Under the pieces are notes generated by a model. It saw only the letters and a program-made list of their open reading frames with translations, was not told the origin of the DNA and ran no database searches. From positions 558,001-622,000 of the forward strand of contig JAXGYO010000002.1 in the NCBI GenBank assembly GCA_040772225.1: a stretch of 64,000 nt of DNA, written 5' to 3'. The stretch is from JAAYED01 sp040772225. Lineage in GTDB: Bacteria; Chloroflexota; Anaerolineae; UBA1429. This document shows positions 1 to 7,029 of the stretch, in pieces. Within the stretch, counting starts at the first letter, position 1; every line of letters starts with the position of its first letter. The position numbers and the translations under genes are program-made.

Positions 1-1
1 C

Positions 2-814
2 GCCGCAAACGCGCTCATCGATCATCTCACCGATGACGTCGAGCCGGTGCGTCAGGCGGCCGTACGCGGCCTGGTACACCTCGACGAGGTGGCGATCGAA
101 CCGCTCTATGATCAGATCGACGCAGAGGACGCTCTGGTGCGGGTCTCCGTCGCCGCTATCTTTGGACAGATCGCCCGTCCGGAATGTATCCCTGCGCTTT
201 ATACTCTGGTGCGGTCACCGGATGAACCCGTTCACATCGCTGCTGCAGCGGCGCTGGAAAAAATCTGGCTCAAGAACGCCGCCAGCACTGAACCCCTTGA
301 GAACGTCGCCGAAATGTACGTAATGACCTTTACCGACGCCCCTGAGGACGACGAACTGCAGAGCTGGCTGATCTCAGAGGCATTCGGTGATCTGACGACC
401 GCGCGTCCGGATTTGCAGAGAGTCCATACGCGCATCATGGTAGATCAGAGCCGGTTGCACGAGTCACACGAGTTAACAGCAGATTACGAATATGCCTACG
501 GTCCCATGTACAACCGGTTTGTGTCATGGATCGAGGCCGAAGGCGGTCTCATCGAGGAATGGGATAGCCGCTTTTACCACCGCGAGATCTCCACGGCAGA
601 CGAGCCGCCCGCGACGCACGTGGTGTTCCTGTACTATGCGGCCGGCCCCGAGGAAGAGGTGGAAGAGGATCTCGAGCAGGAGACTGACGACAACGGCGGT
701 GAGGCCGAAGAGGCTGAGGCTGGAGAGGCCAGTGCAGAAACCCTGCGTGACGAGGACGAGGTTGTCGACGAGGCGATAGAAGACGCTGATGCGGATGAGA
801 CACCGGAGGACTAG
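2..814 (+). CDS. HEAT-repeat protein with acidic C-terminal tail (5' partial)
   Basis: The reading frame is open from the window edge, so the true start lies upstream. The first ~95 residues show alternating amphipathic helices of HEAT/PBS-lyase type (for example VRQAAVRGLVHL and HIAAAAALEKIW). The next ~100 residues are a mixed region with no family I recognise. The last ~55 residues are strongly acidic, rich in Glu and Asp. HEAT repeats normally form protein-binding solenoids, so a scaffold or adaptor role is inferred; no catalytic motif is visible. A strong intrinsic terminator follows the stop, so this is the last gene of its unit. The specific function is unknown. Confidence 0.7.
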   Translation, partial: AANALIDHLTDDVEPVRQAAVRGLVHLDEVAIEPLYDQIDAEDALVRVSVAAIFGQIARPECIPALYTLVRSPDEPVHIAAAAALEKIWLKNAASTEPLENVAEMYVMTFTDAPEDDELQSWLISEAFGDLTTARPDLQRVHTRIMVDQSRLHESHELTADYEYAYGPMYNRFVSWIEAEGGLIEEWDSRFYHREISTADEPPATHVVFLYYAAGPEEEVEEDLEQETDDNGGEAEEAEAGEASAETLRDEDEVVDEAIEDADADETPED

Positions 815-836
815 CGTCACTCGCTAGAGTGTCAGA

Positions 837-869
837 GGGCCGCCCCCTGTTTGGGAGGCGGCCCTTTTT
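837..869 (+). terminator. Rho-independent terminator of the HEAT-repeat gene
   Basis: An 8-bp GC-rich stem (GGGCCGCC at 837-844, GGCGGCCC at 857-864), extendable inward by a CCC/GGG pairing, is followed directly by five T. There is no A-run on the other side, so it should act only on + strand transcripts. Confidence 0.9.
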
Positions 870-879
870 CGTTACCCTG

Positions 880-2379
880 TCAGTGCACCAGTTCCCAGAT
901 CGGCACAAGCCTCTCTGTCGCCTCGGGTCCGAGGATGACTGGCGTAATGCCGCTCATCTCGCAGAGATAGGTCAGCGCCCGCACCTTATCGCCCACAGTA
1001 CCGTGAACGTGGTTGGCGGGGAACAGCGACAGAAACTGCGCAAAGGAGGCGTGCAGCCGTGCGTGCACATGAGGCCACGTCGGGTCTGTCTGTGCGTTGA
1101 CAGCTCTGGCCTGATCCGGATCCAATTCGAGACTTTCACCCTTGAGGATGGCCATAAAGGGTTTGTCATCCCACAGGCCGATCCTTGCATAGGTCATTGG
1201 GCTGGCCTTGGCGTTGAACTCGACCGAAGCCCCACCTGCCTTGAAGTAGAATTCGAGCGCGGGGTGCAGGGTTATCCGCCTAAAGTTCACCGCCGGATCC
1301 ATACTCTGCTCAGCGTACCAGCTGGCGTGGTTTCCCGAGTTGCACCAGTCCCAGAGGTCCAGGTCCGGCCGATAGAGCCGCACATCCATGAACAGCGAGG
1401 GTAGCCCGCCCGAAATGTACTTGAGCAGCTGCATGGTGATCGCCGCGTTCGAGTCGGCCTCTGTGGCGCAGACTGTGGGCTCCTTGGGCCCATACCAGTC
1501 ATAGGGATCGTTCAGGAGCATCTCAGGGACGTCACCCAGACAAACGTACTCGGTGAGCTCCCGCTGGCCCTTGAGCCCACAAAAGTCGAACCCGTGCTCC
1601 TTGTTGACAATGTTCATCGCCAGATAGAGGCGCAGCTGTGTCTTGAAGGTCTCTGGTGTGAGCATCTTGCCATCGTAACGGATGCGGTCTCCCAGCAGGC
1701 TCTCAAACCAGCGCAAGCCCTTTTCGACCTCCCCCTCATCCACCTGCTGTTCCATCACCTTGGTCAGCAGTAACTGGTCTACCTGCTCCGTGGTGCATCC
1801 CAGCGCCTTGAGTGTTGGCACCAGGTGGAAAAAGCCCGTATCCATGCCCATGGACGCCCCACCGTAGAGCCCATAGACCTCATTTCTGATCGTTGTGTAG
1901 GCTTCGGCCGCACGAATCCAGTCAAAGACATTCTCGTGAACGGCGGCATCGTCGATATCACCCACGATACGGTGCGTGCGGACACCCGCCTGACGTAGCG
2001 CACCGTCGGTCGCCAGCAGACCGACATTGCCGGGGAACTGCCCATTGTTGTTGGACAGGCTGAGCACCGGCACATCGCGCCCCACAGAGTTGTAAAAGGG
2101 CCAAACGAGATACGGAAAGTTCCAGACGTTGTAGCACATGATGACAATCCGGCAGCCGGCTCGACGGAGTTGCTCGCCGACTGCCTGAGCCGTCCGGACC
2201 GATTTGATCGTCTCAGAGCCCACCACGACTTCAGGCGCGGTACCGTCCACGTTACGCACGCCCTTGCGGATGATATCAGCCCAGCGGTTCAGAACCTGCA
2301 TGTTCAGCTCTTCGTTTTGCGCGATCACATGGGGACGAGCATCGTTCATCATCGCGATGCCGATCGGCACAGTACGCAT
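880..2379 (-). CDS. L-fucose/L-arabinose isomerase family protein
   Basis: This is a 499-residue cytoplasmic enzyme of the FucI/AraA structural family, which interconverts aldoses and ketoses with a divalent metal. The N-terminal half has the alpha/beta layout of the family (residues ~75-125, NVWNFPYLVWPF and SNNNGQFPGNVG). The C-terminal half carries the likely metal ligands E307 (in CATEADSN), D332 (in LFMDVR) and a His in the ANHVHG segment near residue 460. Sequence alone does not identify the sugar, and family members outside the classical isomerases are poorly characterised. The gene stands alone on the minus strand with its own promoter at 2425-2453, divergent from the PRPP synthetase gene. 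GGAGGTGAT lies just upstream of the ATG. Confidence 0.8.
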   Translation of the reverse strand: MRTVPIGIAMMNDARPHVIAQNEELNMQVLNRWADIIRKGVRNVDGTAPEVVVGSETIKSVRTAQAVGEQLRRAGCRIVIMCYNVWNFPYLVWPFYNSVGRDVPVLSLSNNNGQFPGNVGLLATDGALRQAGVRTHRIVGDIDDAAVHENVFDWIRAAEAYTTIRNEVYGLYGGASMGMDTGFFHLVPTLKALGCTTEQVDQLLLTKVMEQQVDEGEVEKGLRWFESLLGDRIRYDGKMLTPETFKTQLRLYLAMNIVNKEHGFDFCGLKGQRELTEYVCLGDVPEMLLNDPYDWYGPKEPTVCATEADSNAAITMQLLKYISGGLPSLFMDVRLYRPDLDLWDWCNSGNHASWYAEQSMDPAVNFRRITLHPALEFYFKAGGASVEFNAKASPMTYARIGLWDDKPFMAILKGESLELDPDQARAVNAQTDPTWPHVHARLHASFAQFLSLFPANHVHGTVGDKVRALTYLCEMSGITPVILGPEATERLVPIWELVH

Positions 2380-2424
2380 CGTATCACCTCCGGTAGCAAT
2401 GTCGTCGAATTGTGAGTCAAACCA

Positions 2425-2453
2425 ATTCTAGAGTCGGCTGCACCGGGTGTCAA
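2425..2453 (-). promoter_or_regulatory. Sigma-70-type promoter of the isomerase gene
   Basis: On the minus strand, TTGACA (2453-2448) and TAGAAT (2430-2425) are separated by 17 bp. The predicted transcription start is ~40 nt upstream of the ATG at 2379. Confidence 0.75.
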
Positions 2454-2479
2454 CCCAAATCAGACCCTGGAGGAACTAC

Positions 2480-2508
2480 TTGCGGAGGCCTGTCACGTGT
2501 GGTATAAC
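2480..2508 (+). promoter_or_regulatory. Sigma-70-type promoter of prs
   Basis: TTGCGG (2480-2485) and TATAAC (2503-2508, preceded by TGG, an extended -10) are separated by 17 bp. The start would be near 2515. It lies 27 bp from the divergent minus-strand promoter and downstream of the GTG at 2447, so translation must begin later than that GTG. Confidence 0.65.
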
Positions 2509-2554
2509 ACCACGGACTTGGATCGACATGGAGCGCAAGGAGCATCTCGACGGC

Positions 2555-3535
2555 ATGGATAACCAAGAGAATACCTGGCTGCGGAATAATTTGCGCATAT
2601 TTGGGGGCGCCTCGCACCCGGAGCTTGCTCAAGATATCGCTGAATACCTTCAGGTCCCGCTGTGCGAACACACGACTTCGCGCTTTAGCAACGACAACAT
2701 GTACGTGCAGTTGTTGGAGAGCGTGCGCAGCAAAGACGTTGTCATCATCCAGTCCTTTTCGCCGCCTAACGTCAGCGACAACATCATCGAGTTGCTGATG
2801 ATGATGAATGCCGCCGCCAGCGCTTCTGCGCGATCCATCCATGCGGTTATTCCCTACTACAGTTATGCCCGTTCCGACAAAAAGGACGAGCCCCGCATAT
2901 CCATCGCAGGGCGCCTGATGGCCGATCTCATCGCAACGGCCGGAGCCACGCACGTCATGACGATGACGCTGCACTCGCCGCAGGTGCACGGGTTTTTCAG
3001 CGTGCCCACAGATCACCTGACGTCGCGCCCAGCCTTTGTGCAGCATTTCAGGAAACAGGACCTCAGCAATACTGTCGTTGTTTCTCCGGACATCGGCCAT
3101 GCCAAGCGCGCTACTTCACTGGCTCGCAATCTGGGTGTCGGCGTTGCCGCTGGCGACAAGACACGTGTGTCGGACACCGAGGTGGTCCTCAACACCATCA
3201 TCGGCGATATCAAGGGCAAGGACGTGATCGTATTTGACGACGAGATCGCCACAGGAGGATCGATCATTGCGCTGGTGCAGGCGCTGCGCCACGAGGGGGT
3301 GAGGCGTATCACCCTTTCCTGCACGCACGGTGTGTTCTCCGGCAACGCGATCAATTTGCTTAGTGAGCTGGATGTTGCCGAGATTGTGACCACCAACACG
3401 GTGCCCATTCCCGAGCACAAAAGGCTCCCCAACATGACGGTTCTCTCAGTGGGCAGCATATTCGGGCAGGCGATACACTGTAACCTCATGGGCCGCTCCG
3501 TGGGCCAGCTCTTTGCCTTCTGGCACGAACAGTAA
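2555..3535 (+). CDS. prs: Ribose-phosphate pyrophosphokinase (PRPP synthetase)
   Basis: The enzyme makes PRPP from ribose 5-phosphate and ATP for purine, pyrimidine, His, Trp and NAD synthesis. The family signatures are visible: SNDNMYVQ near the N-terminus, the YYSYARSDKKDEPRISI flexible-loop region, the TLHSPQVHGFF segment, and the PRPP-binding loop VIVFDDEIATGGS. The open frame extends to a GTG at 2447, but that start overlaps a minus-strand promoter and precedes the + promoter. I prefer ATG 2555, which has AAGGAG 12 nt upstream and gives 326 residues, close to the family's ~315; ATG 2528 is the alternative. The transcription unit appears to be a single gene. Confidence 0.9.
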   Translation: MDNQENTWLRNNLRIFGGASHPELAQDIAEYLQVPLCEHTTSRFSNDNMYVQLLESVRSKDVVIIQSFSPPNVSDNIIELLMMMNAAASASARSIHAVIPYYSYARSDKKDEPRISIAGRLMADLIATAGATHVMTMTLHSPQVHGFFSVPTDHLTSRPAFVQHFRKQDLSNTVVVSPDIGHAKRATSLARNLGVGVAAGDKTRVSDTEVVLNTIIGDIKGKDVIVFDDEIATGGSIIALVQALRHEGVRRITLSCTHGVFSGNAINLLSELDVAEIVTTNTVPIPEHKRLPNMTVLSVGSIFGQAIHCNLMGRSVGQLFAFWHEQ

Positions 3536-3563
3536 CAACCCCACACAGTCGTTCCGTCGCCAG

Positions 3564-3591
3564 TTGACCGTGATGCCGACGACCCTATAAT
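3564..3591 (+). promoter_or_regulatory. Strong sigma-70 promoter of the YchF-like gene
   Basis: TTGACC (3564-3569) and a perfect TATAAT (3586-3591) are separated by 16 bp. The predicted start is near 3598, inside the inverted repeat described separately. Confidence 0.75.
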
Positions 3592-3623
3592 GTCTCCCTG
3601 TGGCTCGAATCCGCAGGGAGACA
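3591..3623 (+). promoter_or_regulatory. Perfect 10-bp inverted repeat over transcription start and ribosome site
   Basis: TGTCTCCCTG (3591-3600) and CAGGGAGACA (3614-3623) are exact reverse complements with a 13-nt spacer. The left arm begins at the last base of the -10 box, and the right arm contains the GGGAG Shine-Dalgarno for ATG 3629. It could be a DNA operator. In readthrough mRNA from prs it could be a hairpin hiding the ribosome site. Confidence 0.6.
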
Positions 3624-3628
3624 TTTTC

Positions 3629-4714
3629 ATGCAAATCGCCCTCATTGGACTGGCTCAATCCGGCAAATCAACGCTGACCACAGCGATGACAAAGGGGCAC
3701 GCCGAAACATCCGGCGGCCGTCGTGGTCGCGTGGAGATCAAGAGCGCGATGGTCGATGTTCCTGATGCGCGGGTCGACCGCCTGACAAAGATGTTTCAGC
3801 CTCGCCGTACGGTTTACGCACAGGTGCGCATCGATGACATCACCGGCGTGAACCGTGGCACGGCGGCGCAGACAGGCTTTGATGCCCAGGTGCTCGATGC
3901 TCTGAGCCGGGCCGATGCGCTCATGCTGGTGGCGCGCGCCTTTGAGGACGATACCGTCCCCCACCCCGATGTAACCGTCGATCCAGTACGGGATATCGAG
4001 ACGATCAATCTCGAGTTGATCATGAGCGATCTCACGATTATCGAGCACCGTATCGAGAGAATCGAGGCGCAAATGCCCAAGGCAAGGGCAGACGCGCGGG
4101 ACCGGTTGTCTGAGGAGTTGGATCTCATGCGACGCCTCGCAGATGCGTTGAGCCGCGGACATCCCGTTCGGACTATTGACCAGAGCCCCGATGAGGAGGT
4201 CTTTCTCCGCAGTTTTCAGTTTTTGACGGCCAAACCTGCTCTGGTGGTGCTCAACCTGGGAGAAGACGCTCCGCCCTTTGACCTGAACCACTGGCCCGGC
4301 CTTCCTGAGGGTGATCCGGTGTTGGGCATTCGCGCTGCCGTCGAGAAAGAGATCTCTGAGCTGCCTGAGGACGAGCAATCGATCTTTCTGGAAAGCTACG
4401 GCATAGACGAGCCGGGCCTGCATCTGCTGCTGCGAGAGAGCTACCGTTTGCTCGGCCTCATGTCCTTTTTCACCGTAGGCGAAGATGAAGTGCGAGCCTG
4501 GACCGTGCGCCGCGGCGCAAACGCCGTGGAGGCCGCGGGCGCTATCCATACAGATCTCGCCCGCGGGTTTATCCGTGCCGAAGTGATCAGCTACGAGGAC
4601 ATGCTTGCCTGTGAGACCATGGCTGAAGCACGCAAACGGGGCAAACTCCGCCTTGAGGGCAAGGACTATATCGTACAAGACGGCGACATCCTGAATATAC
4701 GGTTCAACATCTAG
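3629..4714 (+). CDS. Divergent YchF/Obg-type P-loop protein with TGS-like (DUF933) C-terminus
   Basis: At 361 residues it has the length and layout of YchF ATPases: a P-loop (GLAQSGKST at residues 7-15), a helical middle, and a C-terminal DUF933/TGS region (VRAWTVRRGANAVEAAG, ARGFIRAEVISYEDM, GKDYIVQDGDILNIRF). The C-terminal half is well conserved. The nucleotide-specificity segment reads VVLNLGED where canonical YchF has NVDE, and the switch II region reads DDITG rather than DIAG, so base recognition or hydrolysis may be altered. A canonical YchF is encoded 4.3 kb downstream, so this is a paralogue. ATG 3629 is preferred because GGGAG lies 8 nt upstream; the earlier ATG at 3590 falls inside the -10 box. 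Confidence 0.8.
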   Translation: MQIALIGLAQSGKSTLTTAMTKGHAETSGGRRGRVEIKSAMVDVPDARVDRLTKMFQPRRTVYAQVRIDDITGVNRGTAAQTGFDAQVLDALSRADALMLVARAFEDDTVPHPDVTVDPVRDIETINLELIMSDLTIIEHRIERIEAQMPKARADARDRLSEELDLMRRLADALSRGHPVRTIDQSPDEEVFLRSFQFLTAKPALVVLNLGEDAPPFDLNHWPGLPEGDPVLGIRAAVEKEISELPEDEQSIFLESYGIDEPGLHLLLRESYRLLGLMSFFTVGEDEVRAWTVRRGANAVEAAGAIHTDLARGFIRAEVISYEDMLACETMAEARKRGKLRLEGKDYIVQDGDILNIRFNI

Positions 4715-4828
4715 TCCCCCATTACCTCAGGGTCGGATACACGCTATCCCGACGCTGATGGTCCCTATCGCCGATCGCTATCGAACGCGCTGTCAAAGAC
4801 CGCCGGTGTCTGCCGCAGCCCACGGTGC

Positions 4829-4857
4829 TTGCCACGCCTCAGGCCACGTGCTAGACT
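4829..4857 (+). promoter_or_regulatory. Promoter of the dehydrogenase-M42-VanW-YchF operon
   Basis: TTGCCA (4829-4834), 17 bp, then TAGACT (4852-4857) preceded by TGC. The hexamers and spacer length are identical to those of the tRNA-Arg promoter at 22593-22621. Confidence 0.65.
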
Positions 4858-4894
4858 GCCGCCACGATACCCTCTAGCGAACCTGGAGGCTGCC

Positions 4895-5923
4895 ATGCCT
4901 GATACGATGATGGCTTCGGTTTGGACAGGAACGCGCCAGGTAGAATACCGCCAGGTGCAGCGCCCTGAGGTCGGCCCCGGGCAGGTACTTGTCCGCGTGG
5001 CCTATGCCGGCATCTGCGGTACCGACCAGATGATCTACCTGGGTCTGCACCCGCGTGCGCGTGCGCCCCTGATCATGTCACACGAGTTCGTCGGCACTGT
5101 CGTCGAGTCCGACGATCCGCGATTCATCCCCGGGGCACCGGTCGCCATCAATCCATTGCTCTACTGCGGCGCGTGTCCCGCATGTGCCCGGGGCCTGGAG
5201 TACATTTGCGAGCATCTCGGATTGGTTGGCATCGACCGCGACGGCGGTTTCGCCGAGTACTGCGTCGTACCCCAGCACACAGTGCGCCTGCTACCTGAAG
5301 GCCTTCCCCTGGTACAGGCCGCACTCATTGAACCCCTCGCCGTTGCCGTACACGCCGTCCATGTGTCTGACCTCAAGGTCGGGGACGTGACCGCCGTCTT
5401 GGGTGCTGGCCCCGTGGGAATCTTGACCGCACAGGTAGCACGCCTGGCGGGCGCCAGACGCGTTCTGGTAGCTGAGGTGAGCCCTCGGCGCCTGCAGATC
5501 GCCCGCGACCTCGCATTTGAGACGATCGATGCCACTCAACAGGACACTGTGGAGACGATCATGTCTGCGACCGCCGGCGAGGGCGTGCCCGTCGTCTTTG
5601 AGACCGCAGGAGTGCAGGCCACGCTGGATCAGGCTTCCCGGGTGGCGCGCGTACAGGGCCAAATCCTGCAGGTAGGCATGCCCAAGACCGTGCCACACAT
5701 CGACATCACAGGGCTCCAGTTCCGTGAGGTGAGCCGAAAACCGATCCGCGTCTACCGCGAGTCGGACTTTGACCTGGCTATTGCGCTGGCAGCCGACGGT
5801 AGCCTGGACCTCGTCAAGCCGGTGAGCCATGTCCTGCCACTGAACCAACTCGACCGGGGCATTCAGCTATCGCATGAAGCTTCCGATGCCTGCAAGGTCT
5901 TGATCACACCGGAGGCACAGTAA
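4895..5923 (+). CDS. Zinc-dependent alcohol/polyol dehydrogenase (MDR family)
   Basis: This 342-residue medium-chain dehydrogenase has the catalytic-zinc motif GICGTD and the HEF motif, the structural-zinc cysteines in CGACPACARGLEYIC, and a Rossmann nucleotide site GAGPVG. Such enzymes oxidise secondary alcohols or polyols (threonine, sorbitol, galactitol and similar) with NAD(P); the substrate cannot be read from sequence. ATG 4895 has GGAGG 5 nt upstream, whereas the longer frame from 4829 would start on the promoter. It is the first gene of a four-gene unit, and its TAA overlaps the next ATG by one base. Confidence 0.85.
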   Translation: MPDTMMASVWTGTRQVEYRQVQRPEVGPGQVLVRVAYAGICGTDQMIYLGLHPRARAPLIMSHEFVGTVVESDDPRFIPGAPVAINPLLYCGACPACARGLEYICEHLGLVGIDRDGGFAEYCVVPQHTVRLLPEGLPLVQAALIEPLAVAVHAVHVSDLKVGDVTAVLGAGPVGILTAQVARLAGARRVLVAEVSPRRLQIARDLAFETIDATQQDTVETIMSATAGEGVPVVFETAGVQATLDQASRVARVQGQILQVGMPKTVPHIDITGLQFREVSRKPIRVYRESDFDLAIALAADGSLDLVKPVSHVLPLNQLDRGIQLSHEASDACKVLITPEAQ

Positions 5924-7029
5924 TGGCTATTCCGAACAGTGGGTACATCAAAGAGGCTTTGCGCACCCGCCTGGCAGCCCTCACGGCCCTGGACGGGGTG
6001 GCAGGTCACGAACAGGCGGTCGTGGCCTATCTGAGAGATGCATTCACACCGCTTGCAGATGAGGTCCGGGTCGATCACATGGGAAACGTCTATGCGACGG
6101 TGCACGGACAGGGCCGCGCACCTCACTTGATGCTCGAGGCACACTCGGATGAGATCGGTGCGATGGTCAAGAGCATAGAACCGGATGGATATCTCCGCAT
6201 CCTGGGCGTTGGCGGGATATCCCCGGCGATGCTCGCCGGCCGTAACGTGCGCGTGCGTGGCCACCATGGGGTGATCGGCGTCAAGTCGGGGCACCTGCAG
6301 ACGCCGGAGGAACGCAAGCGTGTGGCTGAGGTGCAGGAGCTTTACGTGGACGTCGGCGTCGATACTGCAGAACAGGTTGCGGCGATGGGGATCCGCGTTG
6401 GCGACGCAGTCGCCTACGACAGCCCGCTCATTAGCTACTCGCAGTCTGATCGCGTTTCCGGCAAGGCCATCGACAACCGTATCGGCTGTTCGGTGCTGCT
6501 GCAACTGCTGGAACAGATGGACCACAGGGCACCAACCGGCACCCTCACCATCGTTATCTCTGTGCAAGAGGAGATTGGTCTGAGGGGTGCTCAGGTAGCG
6601 GCCTACAGGGTCCATCCCGACTATGCCATCGCCGTCGATACTTTTATGTCCGGTGACACGCCCGATGTGGATTATCACCGGGAGTTGTCGGCAGCCATTG
6701 GGCGGGGTCCTGTGCTGCTGTTGGCCAACAGCGCCCACGTCGGACATCCGGCGGTGAACGGGTTCCTGCGGCAGGCTGCCCAGGCGGCTGGCGTCACGCT
6801 TCAGGAGAGCATGGTCGGACAGGGGATGGCGGCGACAGACGCGGGGGCGATCCATCTCGTGCGCTCGGGCGTGCCCACAGCGGGGCTCAGTCTGGCACGC
6901 AGGTACTCGCACACCCCGATCTGCACCCTCGATCTGAACGATGCCGCGGAGGCCGTGTTGGTCTTGCACAGATTTGTTGACAGCATGGAGCACCACGCAA
7001 ACCTCAGCTTTTTCGCGGACGAGCGGTGA
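5923..7029 (+). CDS. M42 family metallopeptidase
   Basis: A 368-residue co-catalytic dinuclear-zinc aminopeptidase of the M42 family (glutamyl aminopeptidase / PepA-TET group). The metal and catalytic residues can be seen in order: His in EAHSDEIG, Asp in KAIDNRIG, the Glu pair in VQEEIGLRG, Asp in AVDTFMSGD, and His in RYSHTP. M42 enzymes form large cytoplasmic tetrahedral complexes that trim peptides. Some members are annotated as endoglucanases, an assignment that is generally doubted. The start ATG overlaps the dehydrogenase TAA and has GGAGG 7 nt upstream. The last bases overlap the GTG start of the next gene (GTGA). Confidence 0.88.
   Translation: MAIPNSGYIKEALRTRLAALTALDGVAGHEQAVVAYLRDAFTPLADEVRVDHMGNVYATVHGQGRAPHLMLEAHSDEIGAMVKSIEPDGYLRILGVGGISPAMLAGRNVRVRGHHGVIGVKSGHLQTPEERKRVAEVQELYVDVGVDTAEQVAAMGIRVGDAVAYDSPLISYSQSDRVSGKAIDNRIGCSVLLQLLEQMDHRAPTGTLTIVISVQEEIGLRGAQVAAYRVHPDYAIAVDTFMSGDTPDVDYHRELSAAIGRGPVLLLANSAHVGHPAVNGFLRQAAQAAGVTLQESMVGQGMAATDAGAIHLVRSGVPTAGLSLARRYSHTPICTLDLNDAAEAVLVLHRFVDSMEHHANLSFFADER

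Noticed and set aside
2447..2554. Longer N-terminus of Prs starting at GTG 2447
   Set aside because: It overlaps the opposing promoter and precedes the likely + promoter; the extra residues have no match to the family's N-terminus.
3591..3630. Inverted repeat as the prs terminator
   Set aside because: Only four T follow the stem and the -10 box precedes it directly, so an operator or translation-control role fits better; partial termination is not excluded.
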